Positions 36,533-46,267 of a DNA stretch of 64,000 nucleotides are shown here, one piece after another (position 1 is the first letter of the stretch; every line of letters begins with the position of its first letter). Position numbers and translations under genes: made by a program. The DNA lies in contig NZ_QOKW01000012.1 in assembly GCF_008365375.1 (NCBI RefSeq), positions 120,559 to 184,558 of the forward strand, read 5' to 3'. Under the pieces are notes generated by a model. The model was not told the DNA's origin. It worked only from the letters and a program-made list of their open reading frames with translations, and made no database searches. Source of the DNA: Roseomonas genomospecies 6. Lineage in GTDB: Bacteria > Pseudomonadota > Alphaproteobacteria > Azospirillales > Azospirillaceae.

Positions 36533-38026
36533 TCAGCCGAGGCGGCTGACGGTGACGGCGGGAGCCAGCAGCGGCTGGCGGGCCCCCGCCTTGCGGGCAG
36601 CGGCGCCCTTCCCAGGCATCACCGCCTTCGGCACGGCGGCCGTGGATGCGGGGCGCGTGATCCGCCACGCTTGGCCGAGGACGGCGTCGATCTGGTCGAC
36701 GAGCTCAAGGACCCGCCGACGGCGGGCGGCGAGCTCGGCGGCGGCGTCAGCGGCGGCTTGAGCGGCTTGTGCGAAAGCCTCGGCCGCCTGCTGGTCGCCG
36801 CGGCGGCGGGCGGCCTGGGCCTGGGCGGCGGCGATCGCCTGCGGAGAGCGTTTGCGGAGATCCTGCTGGCGCTGGGCGCGGGCCGCCGCAGCGACCGCAG
36901 TGGGCGGCGGTCCCAGGGCGACGGCGGCGAGCTGGTCGAGCTCGATGACGGCGGGCTGGCCCGGGTCTCGGCGGACCCGCGGCCCGCGGCGGTCTTTCGC
37001 GGCCGCCTGCGCCTTGGCCGCGGCCGCCGCCACTCTCTGTGGCCGCCGAACGGCGCAGCAGAGATAGCGGTGCAGGCCGCGCGCGGACGGCGGCAGCAGG
37101 GCGCGGTCATCAAGGTCGATGATGGCCGCCCCGCTCGGCTGCCCGTCGGTGAGGCTGCGCGCCAGCCGCCAGCACAGAGCCAGCGATGTTCCGCCGTCGG
37201 CGGGGCGGGCGTCGAGCAGCCGCTGCGCCGTCGCGCGGGCGGTTGTCTCGTGCACCACGCCGTCCTCGTCCACGTACCGGACGGCGTGGGCGTCGGCCGC
37301 CTGATGCGGCTCCTCGCCGTCTGTGGGCCGGTCGGTGACGAAGCTCACGCGGACGTCCGCCAGGCGCGTCAGCGAAGCCTGCACGGCTTCCGCCGCCCCT
37401 GTGCGCGGCAGCGCGACACCCGTGGCCCGCAGGGACGCCAGCAGAGCCCTGGCTGCCTCGCACGCATCGGCCAGCCCGGCTCCCGTGGCCGCCAGCGGCA
37501 GGCGGATTTCGGCCAGCGGCAAGGGGCGGCCGACGTGTCCGAGGCGGGTGGCCAGCTGCGGCCACCGGCCGTCAGCGGGACCGACAACGCGGACCGAGAA
37601 GGCGTCCCGGTCGGTCACGGCGAGGTGCAGGATGGCCAGCAGCACGTCTTCGTCCACGACGGTTGGGCGCTCCTCGGCCGCCACCGACAGCACGCCCCAG
37701 CCCGCGGCGAGGTCCCAGAAGCGGCGGGCCCCTTGAAGGCGCGCGGGCGCCGTGCCGCCGAGCGGCAGCAGCCCCAGGCCGACGTCCAACCGGACCCGGC
37801 GCGCGATGCAGGCCCTGGGTTCGTTGGCTCGCGCCGTCGGCAACATGGAGGGGCGGCGGCGCGGCGGCGCAGGCGCGTCCCGCGCGAGGTCGTCGTCCTC
37901 GAGCGCCAGGGCCAGTGCGCGCTGCACGGCGGCGTCCTCGACGGCGGCACCGGACGGAACGGCGACGGACACGACGCCGAGGGCGTCGTGCTCCCCGTCC
38001 ACCATGCCATCCCCGCTGACCGCCAT
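36533..38026 (-). CDS. Possible plasmid replication initiator (RepA-like)
   Basis: A 497-residue protein. Its first half has RRFWDLAAGWGVLSVAAEER followed by VDEDVLLAILHLAV, then a middle with ATAQRLLDARP, and DDRALLPPSARGLHRYLCC, a pattern I associate with winged-helix replication initiators (DEDVLLALL..., then ..S..ARRLYRYL). The C-terminal 170 residues are Ala/Gln/Arg-rich coiled coil. A good site (GGCGGAGAG) precedes ATG 38026. No clear iterons adjoin it, so the call is tentative. Confidence 0.45.
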   Translation of the reverse strand: MAVSGDGMVDGEHDALGVVSVAVPSGAAVEDAAVQRALALALEDDDLARDAPAPPRRRPSMLPTARANEPRACIARRVRLDVGLGLLPLGGTAPARLQGARRFWDLAAGWGVLSVAAEERPTVVDEDVLLAILHLAVTDRDAFSVRVVGPADGRWPQLATRLGHVGRPLPLAEIRLPLAATGAGLADACEAARALLASLRATGVALPRTGAAEAVQASLTRLADVRVSFVTDRPTDGEEPHQAADAHAVRYVDEDGVVHETTARATAQRLLDARPADGGTSLALCWRLARSLTDGQPSGAAIIDLDDRALLPPSARGLHRYLCCAVRRPQRVAAAAAKAQAAAKDRRGPRVRRDPGQPAVIELDQLAAVALGPPPTAVAAAARAQRQQDLRKRSPQAIAAAQAQAARRRGDQQAAEAFAQAAQAAADAAAELAARRRRVLELVDQIDAVLGQAWRITRPASTAAVPKAVMPGKGAAARKAGARQPLLAPAVTVSRLG

Positions 38027-38218
38027 GATGCTCTCCGCCGTGCGTGATTTGCGTACAAGATTACATCACACTGAAGGCCGCTCGGCGGCGGGAAATCAAT
38101 GTCATCCACGCAGGTGTCGGGCAACACAACGGAGGAGGCGGCGTTCTCCCCGCGGACGGTGGTGAGCAGGAGGCGCGCCCTGGGAATTCTTCTTGGGTGG
38201 TGACCACGCTGGCCATCG

Positions 38219-41131
38219 TCATGCGTCGCGCTCCCGGGCGGTGGACGGCTTGCGTAGACGCAGGCCCAGTGCCTCGCCACCGCGCTCGGTCGCCTCCGCC
38301 TCCGGGTCGGTGGTCTCGAGCTCGGCGGTCGCGGGGTCGGGCGTCTCGGGGTCGGGATCCAGCTCCGGGTCTTCGATGGCAACGTATGTGAGGCCCTGAC
38401 CAGACAGGCTGTGGAAACGGAGCTCGCCGAGACGGGCGAGCAGCGACTGCGGGTGCAATCGGGACAGCGCGGCCACGGCTGCGGTCTCCACCTCCTCGGC
38501 GAGAGCTCCGGCGGGCCGGGCGCGGGCCGCGGACACCACCTGCGCGGCGTCGAGGGTGCGCTCCAGGAGGACGGCTTCCGTCACGTCGCGGCGGCGGGCG
38601 AGCTCCGCGACTGCCCGCAAGACCTGATCCGGCTCGTCCGTCTCGATCTCGCGTGCCAGGGCGGCCTCGTCCCGGTCGGCGAGGCCGCCGCGCAGCACCG
38701 CCTGCACGGCCGCGCGCGCCGCGATTTCGGCCTGCTCACGCCGCCGCGCCCGCTCGCGGTCGCGCTTGCGGCGCTCCACGTCGTCGCCGAGCAGACGCGG
38801 GTCGGCCAGCACCGTGACGTCGGAGCCGAGACGCCAGGCGGTCCGCAGCGCGTTCGCGGTGGCGCGGTGGTCGGCGATGGCCACCACCATATCGGCGCGC
38901 CGCGACGGCGTGATGCCCCCAGGCATGTCGGCCCAGGCATGGCGCAGCAGCTTGGTCTTCTCGATGACGGTATCACCCGTGCCGTTTCGGCTCCCCGGCC
39001 ACACGATTTTGGCCGCGACGTCCTTGACGATGGCGCCGTTCGGGTCGGCCTCGGCGTACGTGATCTTGCCGACTGCGCCGTCGGGAAGACGGACAAGGTC
39101 GCCGCGGGCCAGCGGCATCGGACCGCGCTCGCCTTGCGCCACGCCGATGTCCGCTTTGAGCACGCCGTACGCCCGCAGTTTTTCACGGACCCGTGCGTTG
39201 ACCGCGTCGGCCGTGGTGCGGCTGGGGACCACCACCGCCACGTCGCGGCGTTTGCCTTTGTTCAGCGCCGCCTGGAGCACGCGCTCGGCCGCCTCCTCGA
39301 CGGCGTCGCCGCTGGCCACAAGTTGGCCTTGTGCGTGCAGAAGCCGTGCCGTCGGCTCACCGAGCGACAGCCCCAGTGCTTCCGAGAGCGTGTTGAAGCC
39401 ACTCGGCCGCCCCGGGTCGACCGGGGTGTTCGCGCCGACCAGGATCAAGCGGGATCCAGCCTCTTCGCGCGCCATCACTGCCTCGGCGATTACGCCGAAG
39501 GGCAGCGCATGGGCCTGTTCGACGACCGTAACCTCCGCTCCGCCGCCCTCGAGCTTGAAGGCGGCGCGCAGCGCATCGGCCACCCCGGATCCGCCCTCCA
39601 CGCACACGACGCCGTCCGCGCCCAGCGCCCGCTTGGCGACCGTCTGCGCGACCGCGTCGGGCATGCTGCCGATCTGGCGCAGGCGCTGGGCGGCCAGCTT
39701 GACGATGGGCTCGGGCATCGGGTCGAGGGTGTCCTGGGCGGTGACGGCGAGCGCCGCGACTTCGCGCTCCTGATCCAGCTGGCGTGGCATGTAGTAACTT
39801 TTTGACCCGTCATGCTCGGGTGTCGGCAGACGCTTCAGCACGCCGTCCTCGATCAGGGCCTCCCCGGCGGCCACCGCGGTCCTCAGGTCAGCCCGCCCGA
39901 GCGCCTGCGCCATCACGGTGGTCCAGACTGCGGACTCGGCGTGGATGTGCTCGCGCGTCAGGAGGTCGGCCTCGGCCGCCTCGGCGACCTGCGCGGTGGT
40001 CAGGCGCTGGCGGCCGTTGCCGCCGCCGAGGCGCGCGCAGGCCTCCGCTTCGTCGTGCCCGAACCCGGACCGTGCCAAGCGCTCGTGCCACGCGCCCCGC
40101 CAGTCGAAACCCTCCGGCGCCAGCGAGCTTTTGGGTTTGCGCGTGGCTTTGTTGCGCGCGTTCGTCCAAGCCCCTTCGTTGATGATGGCGTCCGGGTCGG
40201 CGCGGCGGGCGGCGTCGATGTGTGCCCGGAGTTCCATGCAGCGGCGGCTGAACTGTTCCACCAGCTCGCGGCTGACACCGGCGACGTCGAACAGTGCTCC
40301 TGGATCCTTCTCGCCCATCCCGCCGCCGACCAGGCCGTGCGGCGACGGCGCCGCCCAGTCCGCGGCCGACCGCGGCACCACCTGGAAGCCGATCGTCTCC
40401 AGGCGGTCGGCCAGCGCGACCCGGAACGCAGCACCGCCCAATTTTTGCAGCTGGAGCTGGCGGCGAGACTCGCAGGAATGCCACGCCATTGCCGCCACGG
40501 TGTCGTGGTCCGGGTCCTCCCCCCACGTCGCCAAGTATTTGGCGATTTCCTCGTGCAGTCCTGCGGGGTCAAGGCCTGGGGTGAAGGCATTGTCGTGGAG
40601 GTGGATGGACGGGTCGCCAAAGCGCGTGTCGGCGTGCAGGAATGAGGCGCCGCAGAACAGTCCCGGGCGCTCGATCAAGCCGCCCTTGCCGCGTCTGACG
40701 ACGCCGCCGAGCCGCTCGAGGAGAGTCCGGGCCTCGTGGGCCGCCTCGCGCAGGCCGAGCTCGATCGCCGCCTTCGTCGGGCTGTCATCCGTCACGCCTG
40801 CCCAGACCAGGGTCGGGGTCTTGGGCGACGAAAAGGTTCGGTCGATGCCGACGACGCGCCGCGGGCTGCCTGCGTTGCGGGCTAGGGGGATGCCGCGCTC
40901 GAAGGTCGGGGCGTAGCCCCGCGCCAGGCGGCGCACCAGGTTGCGGCCACCGTCGTCGTCGATCAGGTCGCCGTGGCGGATGCCCCACGGCGCCAGCAGG
41001 CCGTGCGGATCGTTCCAGCGGCCGCGCGGGCCGCCGTCAGGCGACGCCTCGTACCAGCCCTGGCCCTTTACCGAGGTCAGGTAATATTCCATGGCGCCAG
41101 CGCCCCCGGTCTTCTTCGCGATGTTCAACAT
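38219..41131 (-). CDS. MOBF/TrwC-like conjugative relaxase with degenerate helicase domain
   Basis: This 970-residue protein opens like TrwC/TraI relaxases: EYYLTSVKGQGWYE (tyrosines at 16-17), then TFSSPKTPTLVWAG, and the three-histidine region FLHADTRFGDPSIHLHDNAF. It would nick plasmid DNA at oriT. The C-terminal half has the order of a RecD-like helicase, but Walker A reads GGSGVADA (no Lys) near residue 510, and GANTPVDPGR replaces the usual GD.xQL motif. So strand transfer may be kept but ATP-driven unwinding probably lost. No coupling protein or type IV secretion genes are seen, so it is likely mobilisable only. Confidence 0.85.
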   Translation of the reverse strand: MLNIAKKTGGAGAMEYYLTSVKGQGWYEASPDGGPRGRWNDPHGLLAPWGIRHGDLIDDDGGRNLVRRLARGYAPTFERGIPLARNAGSPRRVVGIDRTFSSPKTPTLVWAGVTDDSPTKAAIELGLREAAHEARTLLERLGGVVRRGKGGLIERPGLFCGASFLHADTRFGDPSIHLHDNAFTPGLDPAGLHEEIAKYLATWGEDPDHDTVAAMAWHSCESRRQLQLQKLGGAAFRVALADRLETIGFQVVPRSAADWAAPSPHGLVGGGMGEKDPGALFDVAGVSRELVEQFSRRCMELRAHIDAARRADPDAIINEGAWTNARNKATRKPKSSLAPEGFDWRGAWHERLARSGFGHDEAEACARLGGGNGRQRLTTAQVAEAAEADLLTREHIHAESAVWTTVMAQALGRADLRTAVAAGEALIEDGVLKRLPTPEHDGSKSYYMPRQLDQEREVAALAVTAQDTLDPMPEPIVKLAAQRLRQIGSMPDAVAQTVAKRALGADGVVCVEGGSGVADALRAAFKLEGGGAEVTVVEQAHALPFGVIAEAVMAREEAGSRLILVGANTPVDPGRPSGFNTLSEALGLSLGEPTARLLHAQGQLVASGDAVEEAAERVLQAALNKGKRRDVAVVVPSRTTADAVNARVREKLRAYGVLKADIGVAQGERGPMPLARGDLVRLPDGAVGKITYAEADPNGAIVKDVAAKIVWPGSRNGTGDTVIEKTKLLRHAWADMPGGITPSRRADMVVAIADHRATANALRTAWRLGSDVTVLADPRLLGDDVERRKRDRERARRREQAEIAARAAVQAVLRGGLADRDEAALAREIETDEPDQVLRAVAELARRRDVTEAVLLERTLDAAQVVSAARARPAGALAEEVETAAVAALSRLHPQSLLARLGELRFHSLSGQGLTYVAIEDPELDPDPETPDPATAELETTDPEAEATERGGEALGLRLRKPSTARERDA

Positions 41132-41204
41132 GATGGGTGTCTCCGGACGGTGATGTGTTCGGTTCAGGCTGCGGTGGAGGCTGGCGAGGGAGGAGGGGCC
41201 AGTG

Positions 41205-41509
41205 TCAGCGGCGGCCGCCCTTGGCGGCGTTGCCCGCCAAGCCCTTCTCCATGCCCTCGACGAACCGGAGGAACTCCTGGCGCAGGCGCCGGATGCCCAC
41301 GCTCTCGGCCAAGCGGTCCGCCGACGCGCGGCCACCTCGCTGCGCAGCGCCACCACGTCCCCGGAGCCGTCGCCTTCGGCGTCCGGAACGTCGTTGCCGT
41401 AGAAGTGGCCGCCGTCATAGTCGCTCGGCTCCGGCAGCGGCGCCGAGTTCGCGTACATCTCGTCGAGGAAGGCAGCGGGGTTCGGCAGACCTTCAGGCTT
41501 CGTCGGCAT
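41205..41509 (-). pseudogene. Small relaxase-adjacent gene with a frameshift
   Basis: From ATG 41509 the frame encodes an acidic protein (MPTKPEGLPNPAAFLDEMYA ... DVVALRSEVA) and then becomes Arg/Ala nonsense. The coherent continuation RASADRLAESVGIRRLRQEF ... VEGMEKGLAGNAAKG lies one frame away and stops at 41205. Joined, they give a protein of about 100 residues just upstream of the relaxase gene, where relaxosome accessory proteins are usual. A one-base shift near 41330 separates the halves: mutation, sequencing error or programmed slip. Confidence 0.6.
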
Positions 41510-41696
41510 GGCGGTGTTCTCCCAAGCGGGTGGTGACGCAGGCATGGCCTGCCTTCCGCCAATGCTCGGGCGATCGCGGTAAACGATGGATGTTGCAGCA
41601 GGGTGGGTAGGGTGAACGCCCCAGGTCGCCGTGGCCCTCAAGCGTAGCCAGGAAGCGCGAATTGATGGACGGCGCGGCCTGGACTAAAAAGTGAAC

Positions 41697-42308
41697 ATGG
41701 AGGTGGCCTGTTCGCCGATGGAGGCGCCGATGTGGAGGGGTGAACCGGATGCCGAGGCCTGCGCTGTGGCCGTGTCGGGCAGCGGCGGGCAGGAAGCAGC
41801 GGCGCAGCGGAACACCCAGGACGCGGCGTCTGTCCCCGCCGATGTCGCTGGGTGGGTCGCGCGGATGGGAATGCCCATGGAGGCCGTCGCCGTGCTGATC
41901 GGCGTGCCCGTGACGGTTCTGCGGTCCTGTGCCGAAGCGGGCAGGGCGCCCCTGACCGTGCTGATGGCTCTGGAGTTGCTCGAGCTCAGGATGGCGCCAC
42001 GGGCGCCGCCCCCGCGGTTGGCGCCATTGCCGACGCCGCGCCCGGAGCTTACCGAGCCCGTGCGCCTGCTCCTGTTGGCGGCGTCCGTCGCCGACCCGGT
42101 GGACGCTCACGACATCCCGGACATCCTGGGTCCAGTACCCGGACTGCTCGGCCAAGCGGGCCCAGCGCTGACCGGGGATGCCAGCCGTATCGTAGCTGAG
42201 ATCCTCGTCATCCTGAGCGAACTGGGCGCCAGAAGCGGTGACGCCATGATGAGCATGGCCGCGGCCGCCCGACTGAAGCGTCTGGCGTTTGCCCTGGCGG
42301 TGCTGTAA
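41697..42308 (+). CDS. Unknown helical protein
   Basis: A 203-residue protein, divergent from the mobilisation genes. It contains an HTH-like stretch (MGMPMEAVAVLIGVPVTVLR) and a Pro-rich linker (APRAPPPRLAPLPTPRP) before a helical C-terminal half. It could be a regulator but no family is recognised. GTG 41691 is an alternative start. Confidence 0.6.
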   Translation: MEVACSPMEAPMWRGEPDAEACAVAVSGSGGQEAAAQRNTQDAASVPADVAGWVARMGMPMEAVAVLIGVPVTVLRSCAEAGRAPLTVLMALELLELRMAPRAPPPRLAPLPTPRPELTEPVRLLLLAASVADPVDAHDIPDILGPVPGLLGQAGPALTGDASRIVAEILVILSELGARSGDAMMSMAAAARLKRLAFALAVL

Positions 42309-42360
42309 CGGAGCTCAGGTGGTTCCGCAGCGGGTCTTGATGCGCGCGTCGGAGGTGGCG

Positions 42361-42780
42361 ATGGAGCGGCAGGAACTGACGGCCATCCTGGCGTCGTGGC
42401 AAGCGGGAGAGATCGGCTACCGGGACGCCATGGGGCGCAGCGGCATTGGAAGCCTGTTCGGGCTCTACGAGGCCGCAAGGCAATGCAACATTCCACTCCG
42501 GAAGGATCTGCTTCCGCGTGAGGAACGCGCGGTGGCGTTGGCGACCATGGATCTGCTCGGCGAACGTCCGGTCAACACACACGATGTGCTGGAGCGGTTC
42601 AAGACGATGCTCCGCCGCCTGGTGGCCCGTGCCGCCGCGCGCGGGATCCCGCTGGACACGACTGACCTGGTCCTGCGCCGTCGCATCTACCGTGCTGCTA
42701 AGCGCATCGAAAAGTCCAGGGCGCGGCGCGGCGACGACCGGCCGTACCTGGATGGGGACGACGGACCCGCTCCACGTTGA
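42361..42780 (+). CDS. Unknown small protein
   Basis: A 139-residue basic, helical protein (MERQELTAILASWQAGEIGY..., LLPREERAVALATMDLL) following the previous gene by 52 bp. The site GGAGGTGGCG before ATG 42361 is good. Family unknown; the charged Arg-rich C-terminus suggests nucleic-acid binding. Confidence 0.62.
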   Translation: MERQELTAILASWQAGEIGYRDAMGRSGIGSLFGLYEAARQCNIPLRKDLLPREERAVALATMDLLGERPVNTHDVLERFKTMLRRLVARAAARGIPLDTTDLVLRRRIYRAAKRIEKSRARRGDDRPYLDGDDGPAPR

Positions 42781-42832
42781 GCGGACGCCGTGGCAACCCG
42801 TGCCCCGGCCAAAGGGAGGTGGCCGGGGCTTG

Positions 42833-43030
42833 TCATGCGCCGGGCGTCTGGTCGGCGCGCAGCGCCGCGGACGCGAGCGTGCCGTAGACCCGTTTCGCGT
42901 CGCCCTGGCGGCACGGCCGCACGGTGTCGAACCTCACCACGCTCTTGCCCAAGCGCGCCTCCAGCAGGGCCATCGCCGCCTTCACGTCGCGCTCGTCCCC
43001 GATGAATCTGATTTCGAGCGCCATCGGCAT
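42833..43030 (-). CDS. Small DUF3970-like protein
   Basis: A 65-residue protein: MPMALEIRFIGDERDVKAAM followed by a strand VVRFDTVRPCR. The pattern of a strand, a GDE.DV turn and a helix resembles the DUF3970 family of small mobile-element proteins. Function unknown. It converges on the preceding + strand genes. Confidence 0.55.
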   Translation of the reverse strand: MPMALEIRFIGDERDVKAAMALLEARLGKSVVRFDTVRPCRQGDAKRVYGTLASAALRADQTPGA

Positions 43031-43335
43031 CCCCGTCGTTCTGAAACGAGTCTTAGCATGGCGCGCTTCGACGCAAGCGTCACGGTGCTGCCGGGTCTGC
43101 CAACCGGTTCCCGCCAAAAGGCGGCTGACCCCGAGCAGTAAGGGCTGTGATCCCCTTGCCCCTGGACCGTCTATGGAGGACCTTCGTGGTTGTCTACGCG
43201 AGCTGGCCCTGACCTTTCGGCACCACGAAATGACGACAGGATTGGCTCCCCGCCACATGGCTCATGAGTATCATCCTGTCCATTGGCGAAAGGCAACCGC
43301 TCACGGTTTCTTTCGCCTGTATTCACCCCCGCCAA

Positions 43336-44826
43336 CTATCCGAACATCAGTCGGCAAAGTCCTTCCCAGGCTCGTTTCAAGCTGCTGGAGGACGCCGGTA
43401 ATGCCGTTGTCTGGCGGCGGGACTTCCTCAACTGCTTCAAGTTCTTTTTCGGCAACCCGCACTGCTCTTCGGTGAGCCGCTCGCTGCCATCGAGCATGCG
43501 AATGGCAAGCGCCGTGGCGGCACTGTGTGCCACAGGCGGCAGGCTATGGCATGCCCATACATGTTGCTGGACCACAGCTCTGGGAGTCTTTTCACCAAGA
43601 ATGTCGTTGGCACGATCCAGCCAAGCCTGGGTGCCGGGCGCTCCCAAATGCGGGTCCAACATCTCCGTCAGAAGAGACAGCTCAGCGGCCGTGGCGGATC
43701 TGATCGCCTCAGCTCTTTCGGCCTCCATGCGCCGCCGCTCCTCGGCCAAACGCTTCTCCCTCGCGATTCTCTGCCGTTCGGTTTTGATGGCGTTGATACC
43801 CTGTTCAATGACCGCGGCCCACTCAGCGTCCGACCAATGCTCGTCAGCCACCGGGTTCCGCCGCCACCACCATCCAGGTTTGAGCCCAGAAAAGCGCCGC
43901 ATGTCGCGGTGGCCCGAGATATTCCGAGCCGGAGCCCTCAGTGCCACCTCCGGCGTGATGAACTCCGCTTCTGGGGCGGTGCCGCAATGGGGGCACAGTA
44001 ACCCCATGCCCCCGGGCGCAACGCGGCCGGTTGCTTTGCCGGTGCGCTCAGCGAGCGTCTTGAGGGCTTCTGCTGGGTCACCAAGAGAAGCCAGCGGAAC
44101 AGCTACTGGATGAAGATCGCCCCGGATGCGGTTCGGATAGAGCCCCGCGTAGGACGTTCTGTACCAATCCCGGCCACACCCACCGCAGGGAAAGTCGTAC
44201 CCAATGACGGTGAAGGGGACTTTCGCCAAGTTGGACAGATCATCAAAAACGATCACGCCCCGTAGAAACGCAGACAGTTTTTTTCTTAGAACGTCAATCT
44301 GGAACTCGATGTCGCCACTCGGAAGCCGGACTGGATAAACATACCGTTGGTCCTTGGGAGCATCATCAAAATCACGCTTATTGCCAAAGAACCATACTGT
44401 GTCCAGGTTTTGCGCCGCCCGAGCTGAGGTTCTTTCATTGGTGGTGTAGCCGGTTTGCCTGGACAGCTGGATCTCGATGGCCACATTCTTTTTGGTTCCC
44501 CGCTGAACCACCTCGACATCCGGTCGTATTGTGCCGCGATCATACTCCGCAATGGCATCGAAGCCGAGTTCGTGGGCGACGGTCAGCGCCTCGATTTTGA
44601 GGCGGAGGTGGGCTTCGCTCTCCTGGGAGCCGACCGAGCAGGCGCTGCCGGGCATATGCGCAAAGTGCCTGAGACCTCGAGGCGACCGCGTTGCCTTTGC
44701 GGGGTGATCGCAGCAGCACATGAGCAGCTTCCCGGACTTGCTCAGCCCCTGCACCCGTGTCCAGGATTCGGCCGTCTCTAAGTACGCTCTAATGTACTCC
44801 AATCCGTTTCGAGCAATCAGCTGCAT
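43336..44826 (-). CDS. CoiA-like nuclease, second type
   Basis: This 496-residue protein has the CoiA layout: CCCDHPAKATRSPRGLRHFAHM (Cys/His cluster about 37-57), then a PD-(D/E)xK core with RPDVEVV (D103) and AIEIQLSR (E118, Q120). The ExQ variant is typical of CoiA. A second zinc-like pair set follows (CGGCGRDW and CPHCG, about 275-370), and the C-terminus is a charged coiled coil. It is not closely similar to the protein at 18613-20556 outside the core. It is divergent from an operon containing another PD-(D/E)xK nuclease. ATG 44826 starts at the conserved region; earlier in-frame residues look unlike protein. Confidence 0.78.
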   Translation of the reverse strand: MQLIARNGLEYIRAYLETAESWTRVQGLSKSGKLLMCCCDHPAKATRSPRGLRHFAHMPGSACSVGSQESEAHLRLKIEALTVAHELGFDAIAEYDRGTIRPDVEVVQRGTKKNVAIEIQLSRQTGYTTNERTSARAAQNLDTVWFFGNKRDFDDAPKDQRYVYPVRLPSGDIEFQIDVLRKKLSAFLRGVIVFDDLSNLAKVPFTVIGYDFPCGGCGRDWYRTSYAGLYPNRIRGDLHPVAVPLASLGDPAEALKTLAERTGKATGRVAPGGMGLLCPHCGTAPEAEFITPEVALRAPARNISGHRDMRRFSGLKPGWWWRRNPVADEHWSDAEWAAVIEQGINAIKTERQRIAREKRLAEERRRMEAERAEAIRSATAAELSLLTEMLDPHLGAPGTQAWLDRANDILGEKTPRAVVQQHVWACHSLPPVAHSAATALAIRMLDGSERLTEEQCGLPKKNLKQLRKSRRQTTALPASSSSLKRAWEGLCRLMFG

Positions 44827-44986
44827 TTCCACCCCAGACACTTCTGCATGGTTGCCGAGCAACCTGCATACCGGGGTATTCTTGAGGGTTGCCGACACCA
44901 CCAAATTCAACAAAAAAAGTTGCGAAACCGTTATCGAAACAGGTAGTTGCGATGGGTTGGGTGTGAGGATGGCTGGAGCCGGTTGA

Positions 44987-45436
44987 ATGCATTTCAAGAT
45001 TGATTCGCGAGCGGAAGATGTGGTGCGGGTGGTCGAGCAGGGCGGGTTCCCAGGCTTGGCCGACGAGATCCGCTCTGTCCTGTTCACCGGACGGATCTCC
45101 GAAGAGCTGGAGTCTCCGGCCGACGGTCATGATGCACCGCGTGTCCACATCAGCGATCCCCAGCCGTATGACGCCGACGAGCAGTTCGATATCGCACTCG
45201 ACATGCTGGTGAGCGCGACGATTGGCCGGGTGCGCCTGCTGAAAGCGGCTGAGGACCGGCTGAAGGATGTGACCGACAACCCTAAGGCGCGCCTGATGGC
45301 GTGGGTCGATCCTGAGGTGGGCGCCGTTCCAGCCGTGCCCGACGATGCCGTCCGGATTGCAGACAGGCTCGAGCATCTTCTCGGCCTTGCACGGAATATG
45401 CGGACCCTCGATAGCCTTCCGTCGAAGAGTTCGTAA
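44987..45436 (+). CDS. Unknown partner of the downstream nuclease
   Basis: A 149-residue acidic soluble protein with no recognised family. Its TAA stop overlaps the next ATG by one base (TAATG), so it is translated with the nuclease gene and may inhibit, recruit or regulate it. The 160 bp upstream are AT-richer than the surroundings and should hold the divergent promoters. Confidence 0.7.
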   Translation: MHFKIDSRAEDVVRVVEQGGFPGLADEIRSVLFTGRISEELESPADGHDAPRVHISDPQPYDADEQFDIALDMLVSATIGRVRLLKAAEDRLKDVTDNPKARLMAWVDPEVGAVPAVPDDAVRIADRLEHLLGLARNMRTLDSLPSKSS

Positions 45437-46164
45437 TGCGTACCCAGATCATCGACCTGCTGACCCAGCTTGGCGCCGCGTTGCCGCCCGGCTTCGCCTT
45501 CAACAAAGCGGGGACGGCCTACGAGGCGCTTGTCGCTCTGTCAGTCGCCTACCAATTCAAGTCGCCTTACTACCGGACCACGGTGGAGGTGTGCGACCAT
45601 ACTGGAACCCCCGCCAGTCACTTCGTCATCAGGCAAAGCCCTGGTAAGATCCACCCGGCGACCGCAAACGCCCCGCGCCCAGGTTTCATCCGCCTGACCT
45701 TCCATGGGCGTCGGGTCAAGCGCGTTTATGAGATCCACAACAGCGTTCAGTTCGAGGGACGCTCCGGAAGCAACCACGAACAAGACGTGTCTGTTGTTGC
45801 CCAGAAAACCGGCGACGACCTGCGCAATCTGCCGGGTGGCGGCCGTCCATCCGGCAAGGATCTGAAGGTCGCAGTCGAATGCAAGGACATCCCGAAAGGG
45901 GCGGGCGTCGGGATCGCCCGAGGCAGCGTCGGCAACGCTTTTGATTTGTCGCCGAAGCGCAGCCGCGGTGGCAGCTACAAGCAGGCGTTCAGCAAAACTC
46001 GCATGTTTGCGGTTGCTGTGCTTGGAGGGATGTCTGTGGGAGGAACACGGGTGCTGGATTACTACGGGATCAGTGTGTATGCGAACGCCAACCCGACAAC
46101 TCCCGGCCCTCACCCTCTGATTGTGGATGTCGCGGCACGCATTCACGAGGACATGAAGCGATGA
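45436..46164 (+). CDS. PD-(D/E)xK-fold nuclease-like protein
   Basis: This 242-residue protein shows a restriction-endonuclease-like core: HEQDVSVVAQ (D117) and, about 30 residues on, LKVAVECKD (E148, K150), the classic D...ExK arrangement. No specificity domain or methylase accompanies it, so it is not an ordinary restriction enzyme. It is coupled to the 44987 gene and divergent from a CoiA-like nuclease, suggesting an unnamed defence cluster. Confidence 0.7.
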   Translation: MRTQIIDLLTQLGAALPPGFAFNKAGTAYEALVALSVAYQFKSPYYRTTVEVCDHTGTPASHFVIRQSPGKIHPATANAPRPGFIRLTFHGRRVKRVYEIHNSVQFEGRSGSNHEQDVSVVAQKTGDDLRNLPGGGRPSGKDLKVAVECKDIPKGAGVGIARGSVGNAFDLSPKRSRGGSYKQAFSKTRMFAVAVLGGMSVGGTRVLDYYGISVYANANPTTPGPHPLIVDVAARIHEDMKR

Positions 46165-46267
46165 CGCCCACGCCTCGACCAAGGCTTTGGCAGGCAAACC
46201 GATCAGAGCGTCAGGAGCATGTGCCGCACCGGCATCGGGTCACAGGTGCCGCTGGCTGCCGCCGGGC

